From Streptococcus oralis (lineage in GTDB: Bacteria; Bacillota; Bacilli; Lactobacillales; Streptococcaceae), in contig NZ_CP046523.1 of assembly GCF_021497885.1 (NCBI RefSeq), positions 1,531,501 to 1,595,500 on the forward strand: DNA of 64,000 bases, in the 5' to 3' direction. This document shows positions 47,097 to 56,500 of this stretch, one piece after another; position 1 is the first letter of the stretch, and every line of letters starts with the position of its first letter. Below the pieces are notes generated by a model. That model searched no databases, had not been told where the DNA came from, and worked only from the letters and a program-made list of their open reading frames with translations. Both the position numbers and the translations under genes were made by a program.

Positions 47097-47337
47097 ATTT
47101 TTTTTCTTGATTTCGTTTGAGAGAAAAATGGTCTGGGACGGGATCTTTTCCTATTGGCGACCAAGGATGGCATCGGAAAATTCGAGCCAAGCCCATCAGA
47201 ACACCCTTGAAACCATGCTTTTCAATAGCCTGAATCATATAGTTGGAACAAGTCGGCTCAAAGCGACAAGAGGGGGGAAAGGCTGGTGAGATAAAACGTT
47301 GGTAAAAGCGTACTGGCGCTATTAAGATTCGTTTCAT
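47095..47337 (-). CDS. yidD: Membrane protein insertion factor YidD
   Basis: An 80-residue UPF0161 protein: [26 protein letters not shown] contains the three invariant Cys with the [10 protein letters not shown] motif, and RCHPW the second. It is membrane-associated by an amphipathic helix and supports insertion by YidC. Its start overlaps the rluB stop by a base. Last gene of the murI-to-yidD unit. Confidence 0.95.
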   Translation of the reverse strand: MKRILIAPVRFYQRFISPAFPPSCRFEPTCSNYMIQAIEKHGFKGVLMGLARIFRCHPWSPIGKDPVPDHFSLKRNQEKK

Positions 47338-48059
47338 TATTTCTTGGTTACAGCCATGGTGTGTAGTTGGCTGATTTCTTTTTTATTAAGGCGACGGGAT
47401 TCTCCTGGACGAAGACCTGTCAAGTCTAGGTGTCCGAAACGTGTCCGAGACAGTTTATCAACTTGAAGACCGACGGCTTCAAACATCTTTTTAACCTGAT
47501 GGTTACGCCCTTCATGGATAGTCAACTGTACCACAGAGCGGTTTTTGACTGGATCCACTTTGAGAATTTCATAAACAGCTGGCTTGGTTTTCTTGCCATC
47601 AATCTCAAGACCGCGGGTCAAGGGGCGGAGATTGTCCTTATTAGCCACACCTTTAACACGCGCAACATAGACCTTGTCAATCTCATTACGGGGGTGAATC
47701 ATCTCATCCGTAAAGTCCCCATCATTGGTCAAAATCAAAACCCCTGATGTATCCCAGTCCAAACGTCCCACAGGGTAAATGCGTTCTTTAACATTGGGCA
47801 AGAGGTCCACAACAGTCTTGCGGCCCTTGTCATCTGTCACACTGGAAATCACTCCACGTGGTTTGTTAAGCAGATAGTAAACCTTTTCTTCGTTGTAGAT
47901 GGGCTGACCTTCCACTTCGACCTTATCTCCAGACTTGATGGTCGTTGCGAGTTCACGCACCACTTGGCCGTTAACCGTCACCAAGCCTTGCTTGATTAGT
48001 TCTTCTGCTTTTCTCCTACTGGCCACACCTGCGTGGGCAATATATTTATTGATTCTCAT
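47337..48059 (-). CDS. rluB: Pseudouridine synthase RluB
   Basis: A 240-residue enzyme modifying 23S rRNA. The N-terminal S4 RNA-binding domain ([22 protein letters not shown]) is followed by the catalytic domain with the active-site Asp in [18 protein letters not shown]. The RsuA-type basic segment [15 protein letters not shown] is intact. Start overlaps the scpB end by 14 bases. Confidence 0.93.
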   Translation of the reverse strand: MRINKYIAHAGVASRRKAEELIKQGLVTVNGQVVRELATTIKSGDKVEVEGQPIYNEEKVYYLLNKPRGVISSVTDDKGRKTVVDLLPNVKERIYPVGRLDWDTSGVLILTNDGDFTDEMIHPRNEIDKVYVARVKGVANKDNLRPLTRGLEIDGKKTKPAVYEILKVDPVKNRSVVQLTIHEGRNHQVKKMFEAVGLQVDKLSRTRFGHLDLTGLRPGESRRLNKKEISQLHTMAVTKK

Positions 48060-48615
48060 CTTCTTCTATCCTTTCACCAAATAATTGGCTTTCTTGGGCT
48101 TGAATCTCAAGCTCATCAATCACTGGTAATTCTTCCAAATGGTTAATCCCCATGTAATCTAGGAAATAATCCGTAGTCACATAGAGGTTTGGTCGCCCAA
48201 GAACTTCTTTTTTTCCATCTTCTCTTATCAATTCAAAAGCCTGCAACTTTGCCAAGGCTCCACTCGAGTTGACCCCACGAATAGCATCAATTTCTATCCG
48301 CGTGATAGGTTGCTTGTAGGCAATGATGGACAAGGTCTCAAGAGCAGCCCGAGACAAACTCTGGTTGATAGGCGCCTTGGAGTATTCCTTCAAAATCTCT
48401 GCAAATTGAGGCTTGGTGACCAATCTGTAAGCACCACCTGTCTCGATCAGGGACAAGCTCGACTCTTGGTCTTCTTCATACTTTTGGGTTAATTTTTCTA
48501 AACTCTGTTGGATGCCTGTCGGGGGAAGCGATAGGAGTTCAGCCAACTGACGGACCCGAATCCCATCTTCACCTGCTACAAACAAGAGTGCTTCTATTTC
48601 TGCTAAAGTACTCAT
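48046..48615 (-). CDS. scpB: Chromosome segregation protein ScpB
   Basis: A 189-residue kleisin-partner protein with two winged-helix domains: [16 protein letters not shown], then [28 protein letters not shown], the family signature, and an acidic C-terminus. Binds ScpA and SMC in the condensin complex. The gene lies 18 bases after scpA and overlaps rluB. Confidence 0.96.
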   Translation of the reverse strand: MSTLAEIEALLFVAGEDGIRVRQLAELLSLPPTGIQQSLEKLTQKYEEDQESSLSLIETGGAYRLVTKPQFAEILKEYSKAPINQSLSRAALETLSIIAYKQPITRIEIDAIRGVNSSGALAKLQAFELIREDGKKEVLGRPNLYVTTDYFLDYMGINHLEELPVIDELEIQAQESQLFGERIEEDENQ

Positions 48616-48633
48616 CTTTCCTCTCTATCAAGT

Positions 48634-49362
48634 CTAGCTTTGTGCCTCTTGACTTTCTTCCTTCTTTTCCATGAGATAGATATCTCCGAAACTCTCCTCT
48701 TGCACGAGGATCAGTTCCTGGGTTTTGATTAACTCTAGGGTCGCCAAAAAGAGGGTAATAACCTCTTGGACATTCTGGGCTTCCTTGAACAAATCCTGCA
48801 AGCGCAACTGGTCTCGTCCAGTCAAGGACTCTTTTACGATGACCATCATGTCCTCAATCTTATATTCATCTCGCAAGATAGTTGTATGATTCTGAGCAAA
48901 TTCCTCTTTTTTCTTGGCTAGGATATTTGAAAAAGCCAAAAAGAGGTCAATGGTCGTCTTGTCATGCACAAGCTCCGCATCTTCGTAGATCAACTCTGTT
49001 GGCGCTTTGGAATAGTACTGGGCCCGATCTTGGTGCTTAGCCTCCAAGTGCTCACCCAAGAGCTTGAACTTGCGGTATTCTTCGATTTGAGAGAGAAGGT
49101 CTTGTTCCAGGTCATCCTCTAAGTCTGTCACTTCTGCTACCTTTGGCAAGAGCTTGCGGCTCTTGATCAGCATGAGCTGACTGGCCATAACCATATACTC
49201 GCCCGTTACTTCCAGACGCATGGCCTGCAAGGTTGAGACATAGGCTAGATACTGTTCGATAACTTCCGTAATGGGCACATCGTAGATATCCATCTGGTAC
49301 CTAGAAACCAAGTGCAAGAGCAGGTCCAGGGGCCCTTCAAAATCTTTTAATTTAATATCCAT
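48634..49362 (-). CDS. scpA: Chromosome segregation protein ScpA (kleisin)
   Basis: A 242-residue kleisin that bridges SMC heads. [25 protein letters not shown] is the N-terminal signature, followed by YLVMAS-type helices ([20 protein letters not shown]), an acidic linker and the C-terminal winged helix with [15 protein letters not shown]. Overlaps the xerD-like gene by one base. Confidence 0.96.
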   Translation of the reverse strand: MDIKLKDFEGPLDLLLHLVSRYQMDIYDVPITEVIEQYLAYVSTLQAMRLEVTGEYMVMASQLMLIKSRKLLPKVAEVTDLEDDLEQDLLSQIEEYRKFKLLGEHLEAKHQDRAQYYSKAPTELIYEDAELVHDKTTIDLFLAFSNILAKKKEEFAQNHTTILRDEYKIEDMMVIVKESLTGRDQLRLQDLFKEAQNVQEVITLFLATLELIKTQELILVQEESFGDIYLMEKKEESQEAQS

Positions 49363-50102
49363 TATCTATATTTTTCTAAGGTCAGTACTGTTTTTAATCC
49401 TAATTTTTTTGCAATTTCGTACAAATCGACCTTGTTTTCTATTTGTCTTAGAATGAACTGTTCCCGCAAGGCTTGAGCGGATAAGGTGGGGAAACCTTTC
49501 TCCTTGACAAAGGACTCCAGCTGACGAAAGGCCCACTGACGAGAATAGGTTTTCCCACTCCTTTCAAAGAGATAGGTCTGCCCCATCAAGGGTTCCAATT
49601 CTGGAGTCAAGGTCGTGGGTATGGTGACAATCCTCTGTTGGGAAGCCTTGCTGATTCGCAACACCTGAAAATCCAGATTGATATCTGCAACCTTAAGGAC
49701 TAAAATCTCACTTGGCAAGAGTCCCATTTCTAGGATTAAGAGCGCTATCAAGCGTCCTTCTGGATAGTCACTTTCCTGCCAAAAAGACTCCAGGTCTAAC
49801 AGTGCTGGCTTTTCGGTCTTCTTTTCAGCTTGTTTGGCTAATTCCAAGCGGTAAAAACTGTCCACCTCTCCTCTTTGATAGAGAAAGTAAAGAAATTGAT
49901 TACAGGCCGAAAGTTTTCGCTTCTGGGCACTCATTTTTAGATTGGCTAGCTGTGCTTGGTAAATCTTGAGACTGGTCTCAGAGACCCGCTCCCCTACCAT
50001 ATCTAAAAATTGCTCCAAATCATACCTATAAGACTGCTTTGAATTAGCAGACAAGCCCTGCTTTTTTTCTAAGAAGGCTGAAATGCTATCTCTCATTTGC
50101 AT
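49362..50102 (-). CDS. XerD-like tyrosine recombinase homologue, catalytic residues lost
   Basis: A 246-residue protein with the XerC/D fold: a core-binding domain (about 1-90) and a C-terminal domain (about 100-246). The expected catalytic Arg is Leu in GLLPSEI, HxLRH is replaced by QALRE, and the later His is Leu in KLGLKT; the final Tyr remains in LEKYR. Only one Arg and the Tyr of the usual set are seen. Streptococci use XerS at dif, so this conserved scpAB neighbour likely has another function, perhaps DNA binding. No signs of recent decay. Confidence 0.85.
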   Translation of the reverse strand: MQMRDSISAFLEKKQGLSANSKQSYRYDLEQFLDMVGERVSETSLKIYQAQLANLKMSAQKRKLSACNQFLYFLYQRGEVDSFYRLELAKQAEKKTEKPALLDLESFWQESDYPEGRLIALLILEMGLLPSEILVLKVADINLDFQVLRISKASQQRIVTIPTTLTPELEPLMGQTYLFERSGKTYSRQWAFRQLESFVKEKGFPTLSAQALREQFILRQIENKVDLYEIAKKLGLKTVLTLEKYR

Positions 50103-50554
50103 CGAATCTCATATTCCTTACTAAAGTCATGCAAGAGGGCATTGACTGCCTTGAGGATGGACTTGCGCGTGATGATTCCTTGAAAAATCCCTTCATCATC
50201 TACCACTGGCAAGAAAGGTTCATCCACCAGTTTATGGAGGACCTCTGTGATGTTATAGTCTGGAGCGACGACTGCCACATCTGTCTTAGTCATATTGACG
50301 ATGTCTGTCTTTGCCATCTGCTCATCCGTCAAACCTTGCTCCATTTGATAAGCCAAAATGTCTCTCAGACCAATAGTCCCGACAAAGCGTTTATCAAAGG
50401 TCACAACAGGGATACGGGTATAAGTGATTTGGCTCAACACTAAAATCGCATGATCAGCATTATGGGTATCAATCAAGGCTGCTAGATTCTCAGCGGGGGT
50501 AAGAAAAGTCTCTTCCTGCTCCAATAAAAATGCTTCAAATTCCTTGGCAATCAT
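50093..50554 (-). CDS. cbpB: CBS-domain protein, CbpB-like
   Basis: A 153-residue protein with two CBS domains: FLTPAENLAALIDTHNADHAILVL...IPVVTFDKRFVGTIGLRDIL and VAPDYNITEVLHKLVDEPFLPVVDDEGIFQGIITRKSIL. This arrangement matches YkuL/CbpB, a c-di-AMP-binding regulator in several Firmicutes; the ligand is inferred. Stop overlaps the xerD-like start by 10 bases, and start overlaps the phosphoesterase end by four. Confidence 0.82.
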   Translation of the reverse strand: MIAKEFEAFLLEQEETFLTPAENLAALIDTHNADHAILVLSQITYTRIPVVTFDKRFVGTIGLRDILAYQMEQGLTDEQMAKTDIVNMTKTDVAVVAPDYNITEVLHKLVDEPFLPVVDDEGIFQGIITRKSILKAVNALLHDFSKEYEIRCK

Positions 50555-51072
50555 CGAGCAAACTCCCTGGACAAGCCTGGATAAATCTCATGATCACGTG
50601 TCAAAAAGTCTACTTTGAAATAGCTGTCATCAATCTCCACACGGGCATAGAGACATTCTCTAATAGTGCCTCGTGGTTGGCTGATGGAACCTGGATTTAG
50701 AAAAAGAGTCTTTCCTTCCATCCAAGCATTTGGGACATGCAAGTGACCATAGAGACAGATGTCCGCTTCTTCTTCCTGAGCCCAGTAGTCCAACTTTTGA
50801 AAGTTGAAATTGATATCAAATAAGTGTCCGTGAGTCTGGATGATCTTGGTCGGACCAAGTTGAGTCACCAAACGTTCTGGGTAGCCAGCATAAAAGTCCA
50901 TATTTCCTTTGACGACATGGATGCCTTCCCAAAGCGGAGAGTCTGGACGGAGTTCTGAGTCACCATCGTGAAAAATGGCATCAACTTTACCCAGATAGCG
51001 GTCACGGATTTCTTCCACAATCAAGCTATCTCCGTGGGAGTCACTCATTACAATGATGGTTTGCTTTGCCAT
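50551..51072 (-). CDS. YfcE/MJ0936-type metallophosphodiesterase
   Basis: A 173-residue calcineurin-like phosphoesterase. Metal-ligand motifs are complete: MSDSHGD, FHDGDSE, VKGNMD, IQTHGH and YGHLHVP. Such enzymes hydrolyse phosphodiesters with Mn; the physiological substrate is uncertain. It overlaps rdgB at its start and cbpB at its end. Confidence 0.9.
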   Translation of the reverse strand: MAKQTIIVMSDSHGDSLIVEEIRDRYLGKVDAIFHDGDSELRPDSPLWEGIHVVKGNMDFYAGYPERLVTQLGPTKIIQTHGHLFDINFNFQKLDYWAQEEEADICLYGHLHVPNAWMEGKTLFLNPGSISQPRGTIRECLYARVEIDDSYFKVDFLTRDHEIYPGLSREFAR

Positions 51073-52019
51073 GATGGAAATACCTCCAAAAGTTTCTTAA
51101 CGGCTAAGGCACGGTGGGATTGGCTATTTTTTTCTTCAAGGGTTAATTCGGCTGATGATTTACCTGTCTCTCCTACAAGGAAGAGGGGATCATAGCCAAA
51201 ACCATTTTCACCCTTAGGTTCAAAATTAATGTAGCCTGGCCAGTCAGCTTCAACAACCAAACTTTCCTTATTTGGACTGGCTACAACTAGGGTTGTGTGG
51301 AACTGAGCCGAACGGTCCTTGAGATCAAAGACCATGGCCAATTCGTGCAAGAGCTTGGCATTATTTTCACGGTCAGTGGCGCCGACTCCTGCAAAACGGG
51401 CTGACCAGACACCTGGCAAGCCACCAAGGACATCGACTTTGAGACCTGAGTCATCTGCTAGAACCATCTTGCCTGTTAATTGGGAAATGGTTTCTGCTTT
51501 GAGGCGGGCATTTTCTTCAAAGGTCATGCCTGTTTCAGCTACTTCAGGTAAATCTGGATAGTCATTGAGATTTTCCACATCATAGCCTAGTTTGTCAAAG
51601 ATTGCTCGGAACTCCTTGGTCTTGCCTTCGTTTCGAGTCGCTATCAACAAGGTTTCTCTAACCTTGCTAGTTTCAAAGAAGACTTCTACATCAACACCTT
51701 CTTTAGGCAATTCTACATGCAGGAGTTGCCCATTTTCAACCAAGAGCAGGGCTCCCTGACGTTGGATGACTTCCAAGTTACGTCCTGCTTCTGCATTTAA
51801 AATCTCAACGATAAAGGAGAGCAGACGGAAGTTAGAAGACCAGCGCATCACCGTTATCGTAATTGGAAAGCCGTTTTCCTCATCACGAAAAATCCGCGCC
51901 AAATCCATAAAATCAAGCTCAAGAGGATCTTTGATGAGGCTGTAGATGCCTCCATAGACATCCCAGACACCGACATACCAGTCCTGGTCGTCCTTGTATT
52001 CATAAATTTTGTTTGTCAT
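51048..52019 (-). CDS. rdgB: Non-canonical purine NTP pyrophosphatase, extended
   Basis: A 323-residue protein. The C-terminal ~195 residues are RdgB/Ham1: [40 protein letters not shown] and FGYDPLF, which clear ITP/XTP from the pool. The first ~125 residues are an extra streptococcal domain with unknown role. The start MTNKIYEYK overlaps the murI stop as ATGA; an upstream in-frame start would overlap murI more. It ends inside the next gene. Confidence 0.93.
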   Translation of the reverse strand: MTNKIYEYKDDQDWYVGVWDVYGGIYSLIKDPLELDFMDLARIFRDEENGFPITITVMRWSSNFRLLSFIVEILNAEAGRNLEVIQRQGALLLVENGQLLHVELPKEGVDVEVFFETSKVRETLLIATRNEGKTKEFRAIFDKLGYDVENLNDYPDLPEVAETGMTFEENARLKAETISQLTGKMVLADDSGLKVDVLGGLPGVWSARFAGVGATDRENNAKLLHELAMVFDLKDRSAQFHTTLVVASPNKESLVVEADWPGYINFEPKGENGFGYDPLFLVGETGKSSAELTLEEKNSQSHRALAVKKLLEVFPSWQSKPSL

Positions 52020-52810
52020 AATGTTACATGCTCCACATGAATCTCTTTTTCCAGCCATTCTTCCCCAATCTGGGCAAAACTTTGGCTGCTGGCTGTTGTG
52101 TAAAAACGGTGCTGGAGTGGTCCGGCATCGCGACCACGATTGATTTCAAAATAATTGAGTAAAACTGAGATATCTCGTACGCACTCTGCCCCACTATCGA
52201 TCAGCTGAACCTTCGGTCCCATGACATTCTGGATGATAGGGCGAAGGAGCGGATAATGAGTACAACCTAGAATCAGGCTATCCACTTTTCCGACCAAGGG
52301 ACGCAGGGTTTCATAAACTACTTTCTTGGTTACACTGGTTGATAAGGCACCAGACTCGACCAAGGGGGCAAACTTGGGACAGGCCAAACTCTCCACCTGT
52401 AAATCCGGATCCAGATCATGGATTTTCTGACGGTAGATGTCTGATTGTACCGTCATGGGGGTTCCAATCACTCCGATTTTCCCGCCTTGACTGGACTTGA
52501 TAGCTGCCGAAGCTCCTGGCAAAATCACACCTAGGACGGGAATGTCTAGTTTTGCCTTGATTTCTTCCCAGACGACCGCAGTCGCAGTATTACAAGCAAT
52601 GACAATCATTTTGACATCCTTGGTCAAGAGAAAGTTGACCAACTGCCAAGTATATTCACGAATTTGCTCAGCAGGACGGGGGCCATAGGGTGCCCGTGCT
52701 GAATCTCCAATATAGACGATTTCTTCATGGGGAAGCTGGCGCATGAGCTCTCGTACAACGGTCAAACCCCCGACACCTGAATCCAAAAAACCAATTGGTC
52801 GATTATCCAT
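52016..52810 (-). CDS. murI: Glutamate racemase
   Basis: A 264-residue enzyme producing D-glutamate for peptidoglycan. [10 protein letters not shown], the catalytic Cys in IACNTATAV, and the second catalytic Cys in GCTHYPLL are present. Length is normal. First gene of the tight unit leading down to yidD. Confidence 0.97.
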   Translation of the reverse strand: MDNRPIGFLDSGVGGLTVVRELMRQLPHEEIVYIGDSARAPYGPRPAEQIREYTWQLVNFLLTKDVKMIVIACNTATAVVWEEIKAKLDIPVLGVILPGASAAIKSSQGGKIGVIGTPMTVQSDIYRQKIHDLDPDLQVESLACPKFAPLVESGALSTSVTKKVVYETLRPLVGKVDSLILGCTHYPLLRPIIQNVMGPKVQLIDSGAECVRDISVLLNYFEINRGRDAGPLQHRFYTTASSQSFAQIGEEWLEKEIHVEHVTL

Positions 52811-52983
52811 ACAGTCTTCTTTCTAGTCTTTTTTTCTGATTGATAGTTCATCATGATTCCTTGTCCTGAACGATTTGACCGACAGCTTGATAGAATGTCA
52901 ACTGCCTCTCTCTTAATCATAATCAAATATCAATAGAATGCAAGGAAAAAGTCTTATCCTTGAGAACTATTGAACATAGTGAG

Positions 52984-53009
52984 AAGTCTGGAACTTTCAT
53001 CCCAGACTT
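52984..53009. terminator. Hairpin after yneF, possible terminator
   Basis: AAGTCTGG pairs with CCAGACTT around a 10-base loop. The T-run is on the plus-strand side, so it is weak as a minus-strand terminator. Confidence 0.4.
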
Positions 53010-53016
53010 TTCCTAT

Positions 53017-53262
53017 TTATTTCTTTTTGTTCTTAGCAAGGGCTGCTTTTTGTTGACGGATGATTTGGTGGTAAACTTGTTGTACCTTGGCTTCACTTGG
53101 TTTTTGACCATTTGCGCTCAAGAGAGCACGAACTGCCTCAGCGTTCAAACGTGGGTTGTCCGCAAATTCTTTTTCGATTTGCTTACGAACCAAATACATA
53201 CCTCCAAGAGCTCCTCCTAGAAAAGCTAGTACAATCAAGATAATTGCTAAAATAAGATCCAT
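53017..53262 (-). CDS. yneF: UPF0154 small membrane protein YneF
   Basis: An 81-residue protein with one N-terminal membrane helix ([23 protein letters not shown]) and a cytoplasmic basic tail ([35 protein letters not shown] is the UPF0154 signature region). Function unknown. An extended -10 TGGTATAAT sits at 53304-53296 upstream. Confidence 0.93.
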   Translation of the reverse strand: MDLILAIILIVLAFLGGALGGMYLVRKQIEKEFADNPRLNAEAVRALLSANGQKPSEAKVQQVYHQIIRQQKAALAKNKKK

Positions 53263-53295
53263 AATCTTTCTCCTGTTTCTTTTTGAGTCTACTAT

Positions 53296-53304
53296 ATTAT
53301 ACCA
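53296..53304 (-). promoter_or_regulatory. Extended -10 of yneF
   Basis: Minus strand TGGTATAAT, about 35 bases before the start. Confidence 0.7.
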
Positions 53305-53480
53305 TAAAATGACTTTTCTGACTAGTTTGTTTTACGCTTTCAGGGAGGGGTTAAGCCAATTCTAAGCTAGTCATACAATCAGAATGAACTATGAAATTAC
53401 GAATAATTCTCCCCCTTCCTCTCTTTTCTCTACTATTTTAAGAAAAAGCAATCTCAAATATGTTTTTCACCAAAAACCTC

Positions 53481-53573
53481 TTGACAAATGCTAAGCGACC
53501 ATTAGAATGGGAGGTGAGGAGATAAATAGAAACAAATTAAACGAAACTGCTTTATGAAATGTAAGCGGTTTCG
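53481..53573 (+). promoter_or_regulatory. Fucosidase promoter and cre-like site
   Basis: TTGACA (53481-53486), 16-base spacer, TAGAAT (53503-53508). About 50 bases later TGTAAGCGGTTTCG (53560-53573) fits a CcpA cre site well. The arrangement, cre in the leader, is the same as upstream of endoD. Nothing else is seen in the 330-base gap besides the yneF promoter. Confidence 0.75.
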
Positions 53574-53593
53574 GATAAACAAAGGAGGGTTTT

Positions 53594-56500
53594 ATGAAAA
53601 AACACTTTTGGGAGAAATCCTGTCGCTATAGCATCCGCAAGCTGACGGTTGGGACTGCTTCTGTTTTGTTGGGAGCTGTTTTTCTATCTAGTCATACAGT
53701 CTCAGCTGATGGTATTGAAGTGCAGCATAATGATCCAAGTATTGTCGAGACTACTATTAAACCTGATAGTGGATCAGAGCAGATTGAACCGACTGAGACC
53801 ACTAAACCAGCTCTAGTTGAGAAGTCAGATGTCGAAAGCAATCCTGCTGAAAGTAAACCTGCTGAGACTCCACAAGCTACAAATAGCCAAACTAGTTCTG
53901 AGCCTATTGTTGAATCAAACGAAAACAAGGAGAATGAAAATACCGAGCTACCCGTGACAAAGCAAGAAAACTATCAACTTAACTACAATCAACCAACAAC
54001 TCCTTCCTATGACGGTTGGGAAAAACAAGCCCTTCCAGTCGGAAACGGCGAGATGGGAGCCAAGGTTTTTGGTCTGATTGGTGAAGAGAGAATCCAGTAT
54101 AACGAAAAGACCCTCTGGTCAGGAGGGCCCCAGCCCGATAGCACCGACTATAATGGTGGGAACTACAAGGATCGCTACAAGGTCTTGGCAGAAATTCGTA
54201 AGGCTCTCGAAGATGGAGACCGCCAAAAAGCCAAACAACTGGCTGAACAAAATTTAGTTGGGCCTAATAATGCCCAATATGGTCGCTACCTAGCCTTTGG
54301 TGATATCTTCATGGTCTTCAATAACCAGAAAAAAGGGCTGGATACCGTAACAGATTATCACCGTGGTTTGGATATCACAGAGGCCACTACGACTACTTCT
54401 TACACCCAAGATGGGACGACCTTCAAACGCGAAACCTTCTCCAGTTATCCTGATGATGTCACTGTGACCCACTTGACCAAAAAAGGAAACAAGACACTTG
54501 ACTTTACCCTTTGGAACAGTTTGACAGAAGACTTGCTTGCTAATGGCAACTACTCTTGGGAATATTCCAACTATAAGAATGGTCATGTCACTACAGATGC
54601 AAACGGAATCCTTCTAAAGGGAACTGTCAAAGATAACGGCCTCAAATTTGCATCCTATCTAGGAATTAAAACGGACGGAAAGGTGACTGTTCAGGACGAA
54701 ACTCTGACCGTTACAGGCGCAAGTTATGCAACCCTCTATCTCAGCGCCAAGACTAACTTTGCTCAAAATCCAAAAACCAATTATCGAAAAGACATTGACC
54801 TCGAAAAAACGGTTAAAGGGATTGTAGAAGCAGCTAAGGCCAAGGACTACGAAACACTTAAGCAAGACCATATCAAGGATTACCAAAATCTCTTTAACCG
54901 CGTTAAACTGAACCTAGGTGGAAACAAGACTGCTCAAACGACGAAAGAGGCCCTTCAAAGCTATAACCCTAGCAAAGGTCAAAAACTGGAAGAACTCTTC
55001 TTCCAATATGGCCGATATCTACTCATCAGCTCGTCTCGTGATCGGACAGATGCCCTTCCTGCCAACCTACAAGGAGTCTGGAATGCTGTAGACAATCCAC
55101 CTTGGAACGCTGACTACCACCTCAATGTCAATTTGCAAATGAACTATTGGCCTGCCTACATGAGTAACCTTGCTGAAACAGCCAAGCCAATGATCAATTA
55201 CATTGACGACATGCGCTACTATGGTCGTATCGCTGCTAAAGAATACGCTGGTATTGAATCAAAAGACGGACAAGAAAATGGTTGGCTGGTCCATACTCAG
55301 GCAACACCATTTGGCTGGACTACTCCTGGTTGGAATTACTATTGGGGTTGGTCGCCAGCCGCTAATGCCTGGATGATGCAGAACGTTTATGACTACTATA
55401 AATTCACCAAGGATGAGACTTATCTCAAAGAAAAGATCTATCCTATGTTGAAAGAGACTGCTAAGTTCTGGAACTCCTTCTTGCACTACGACAAAGAAAG
55501 CGACCGTTGGGTGTCTTCCCCATCCTACTCACCAGAACACGGGACCATCACCATCGGAAATACCTTTGACCAATCGCTAGTCTGGCAGCTATTCCACGAC
55601 TACATGGAAGTTGCCAACCATCTGAAAGTCGACCAAGACTTAGTCACAGAGGTCAAGGCTAAATTTGACAAACTCAAACCACTTCACATCAACAAAGAGG
55701 GACGCATCAAGGAATGGTACGAGGAGGACAGCCCCCAATTCACCAATGAAGGGATTGAAAATCACCACCGTCACGTTTCCCATCTAGTTGGTCTCTTCCC
55801 AGGTACGCTCTTTAGCAAGGACCAAGCTGAATACCTAGAAGCTGCGCGTGCTACCTTGAACCACCGTGGAGATGGTGGTACAGGTTGGTCTAAAGCCAAT
55901 AAAATCAACCTCTGGGCTCGCCTTTTAGACGGCAATCGTGCCCATCGCTTACTCGCTGAACAGCTCAAGTATTCAACCCTAGAAAACCTTTGGGATACCC
56001 ACGCACCTTTCCAAATCGACGGCAACTTTGGAGCAACTAGTGGGATGGCAGAAATGCTCCTCCAATCTCATACAGGCTATATTGCACCCTTGCCAGCCCT
56101 TCCTGATGCTTGGAAAGACGGTCAGGTTTCTGGCTTGGTTGCTCGAGGAAACTTTGAAGTCAGCATGAAGTGGAAAGATAAAAACCTGCAAAGCTTGTCC
56201 CTCCTTTCAAATGTCGGTGGAGACCTGGTTGTAGACTATCCAAACATCGAAGCTAGTCAGATCAAGGTCAATGGCAAACCAGTCAAGGCAACGATTCTCA
56301 AAAACAATCGTATCCAACTAGCAACACAAAAAGGTGACGTCATTACCTTTGAACATTTCCCTGGTCGTGTAACCAGTCTGACAGCCGTTCGACAAAATGG
56401 AGTCACTGCCGAACTTACCTTTAACCAAGTAGAAGGCGCTACCCACTATGTCATCCAAAGACAAGTGAAAGACGAAAATGGTCAAACCTCTGCGACCAGA

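Noticed and set aside
49362..50102. XerD-like gene as evidence of an integrated element
   Set aside because: It sits in the conserved scpA-scpB unit, lacks catalytic residues and has no attachment sites nearby.
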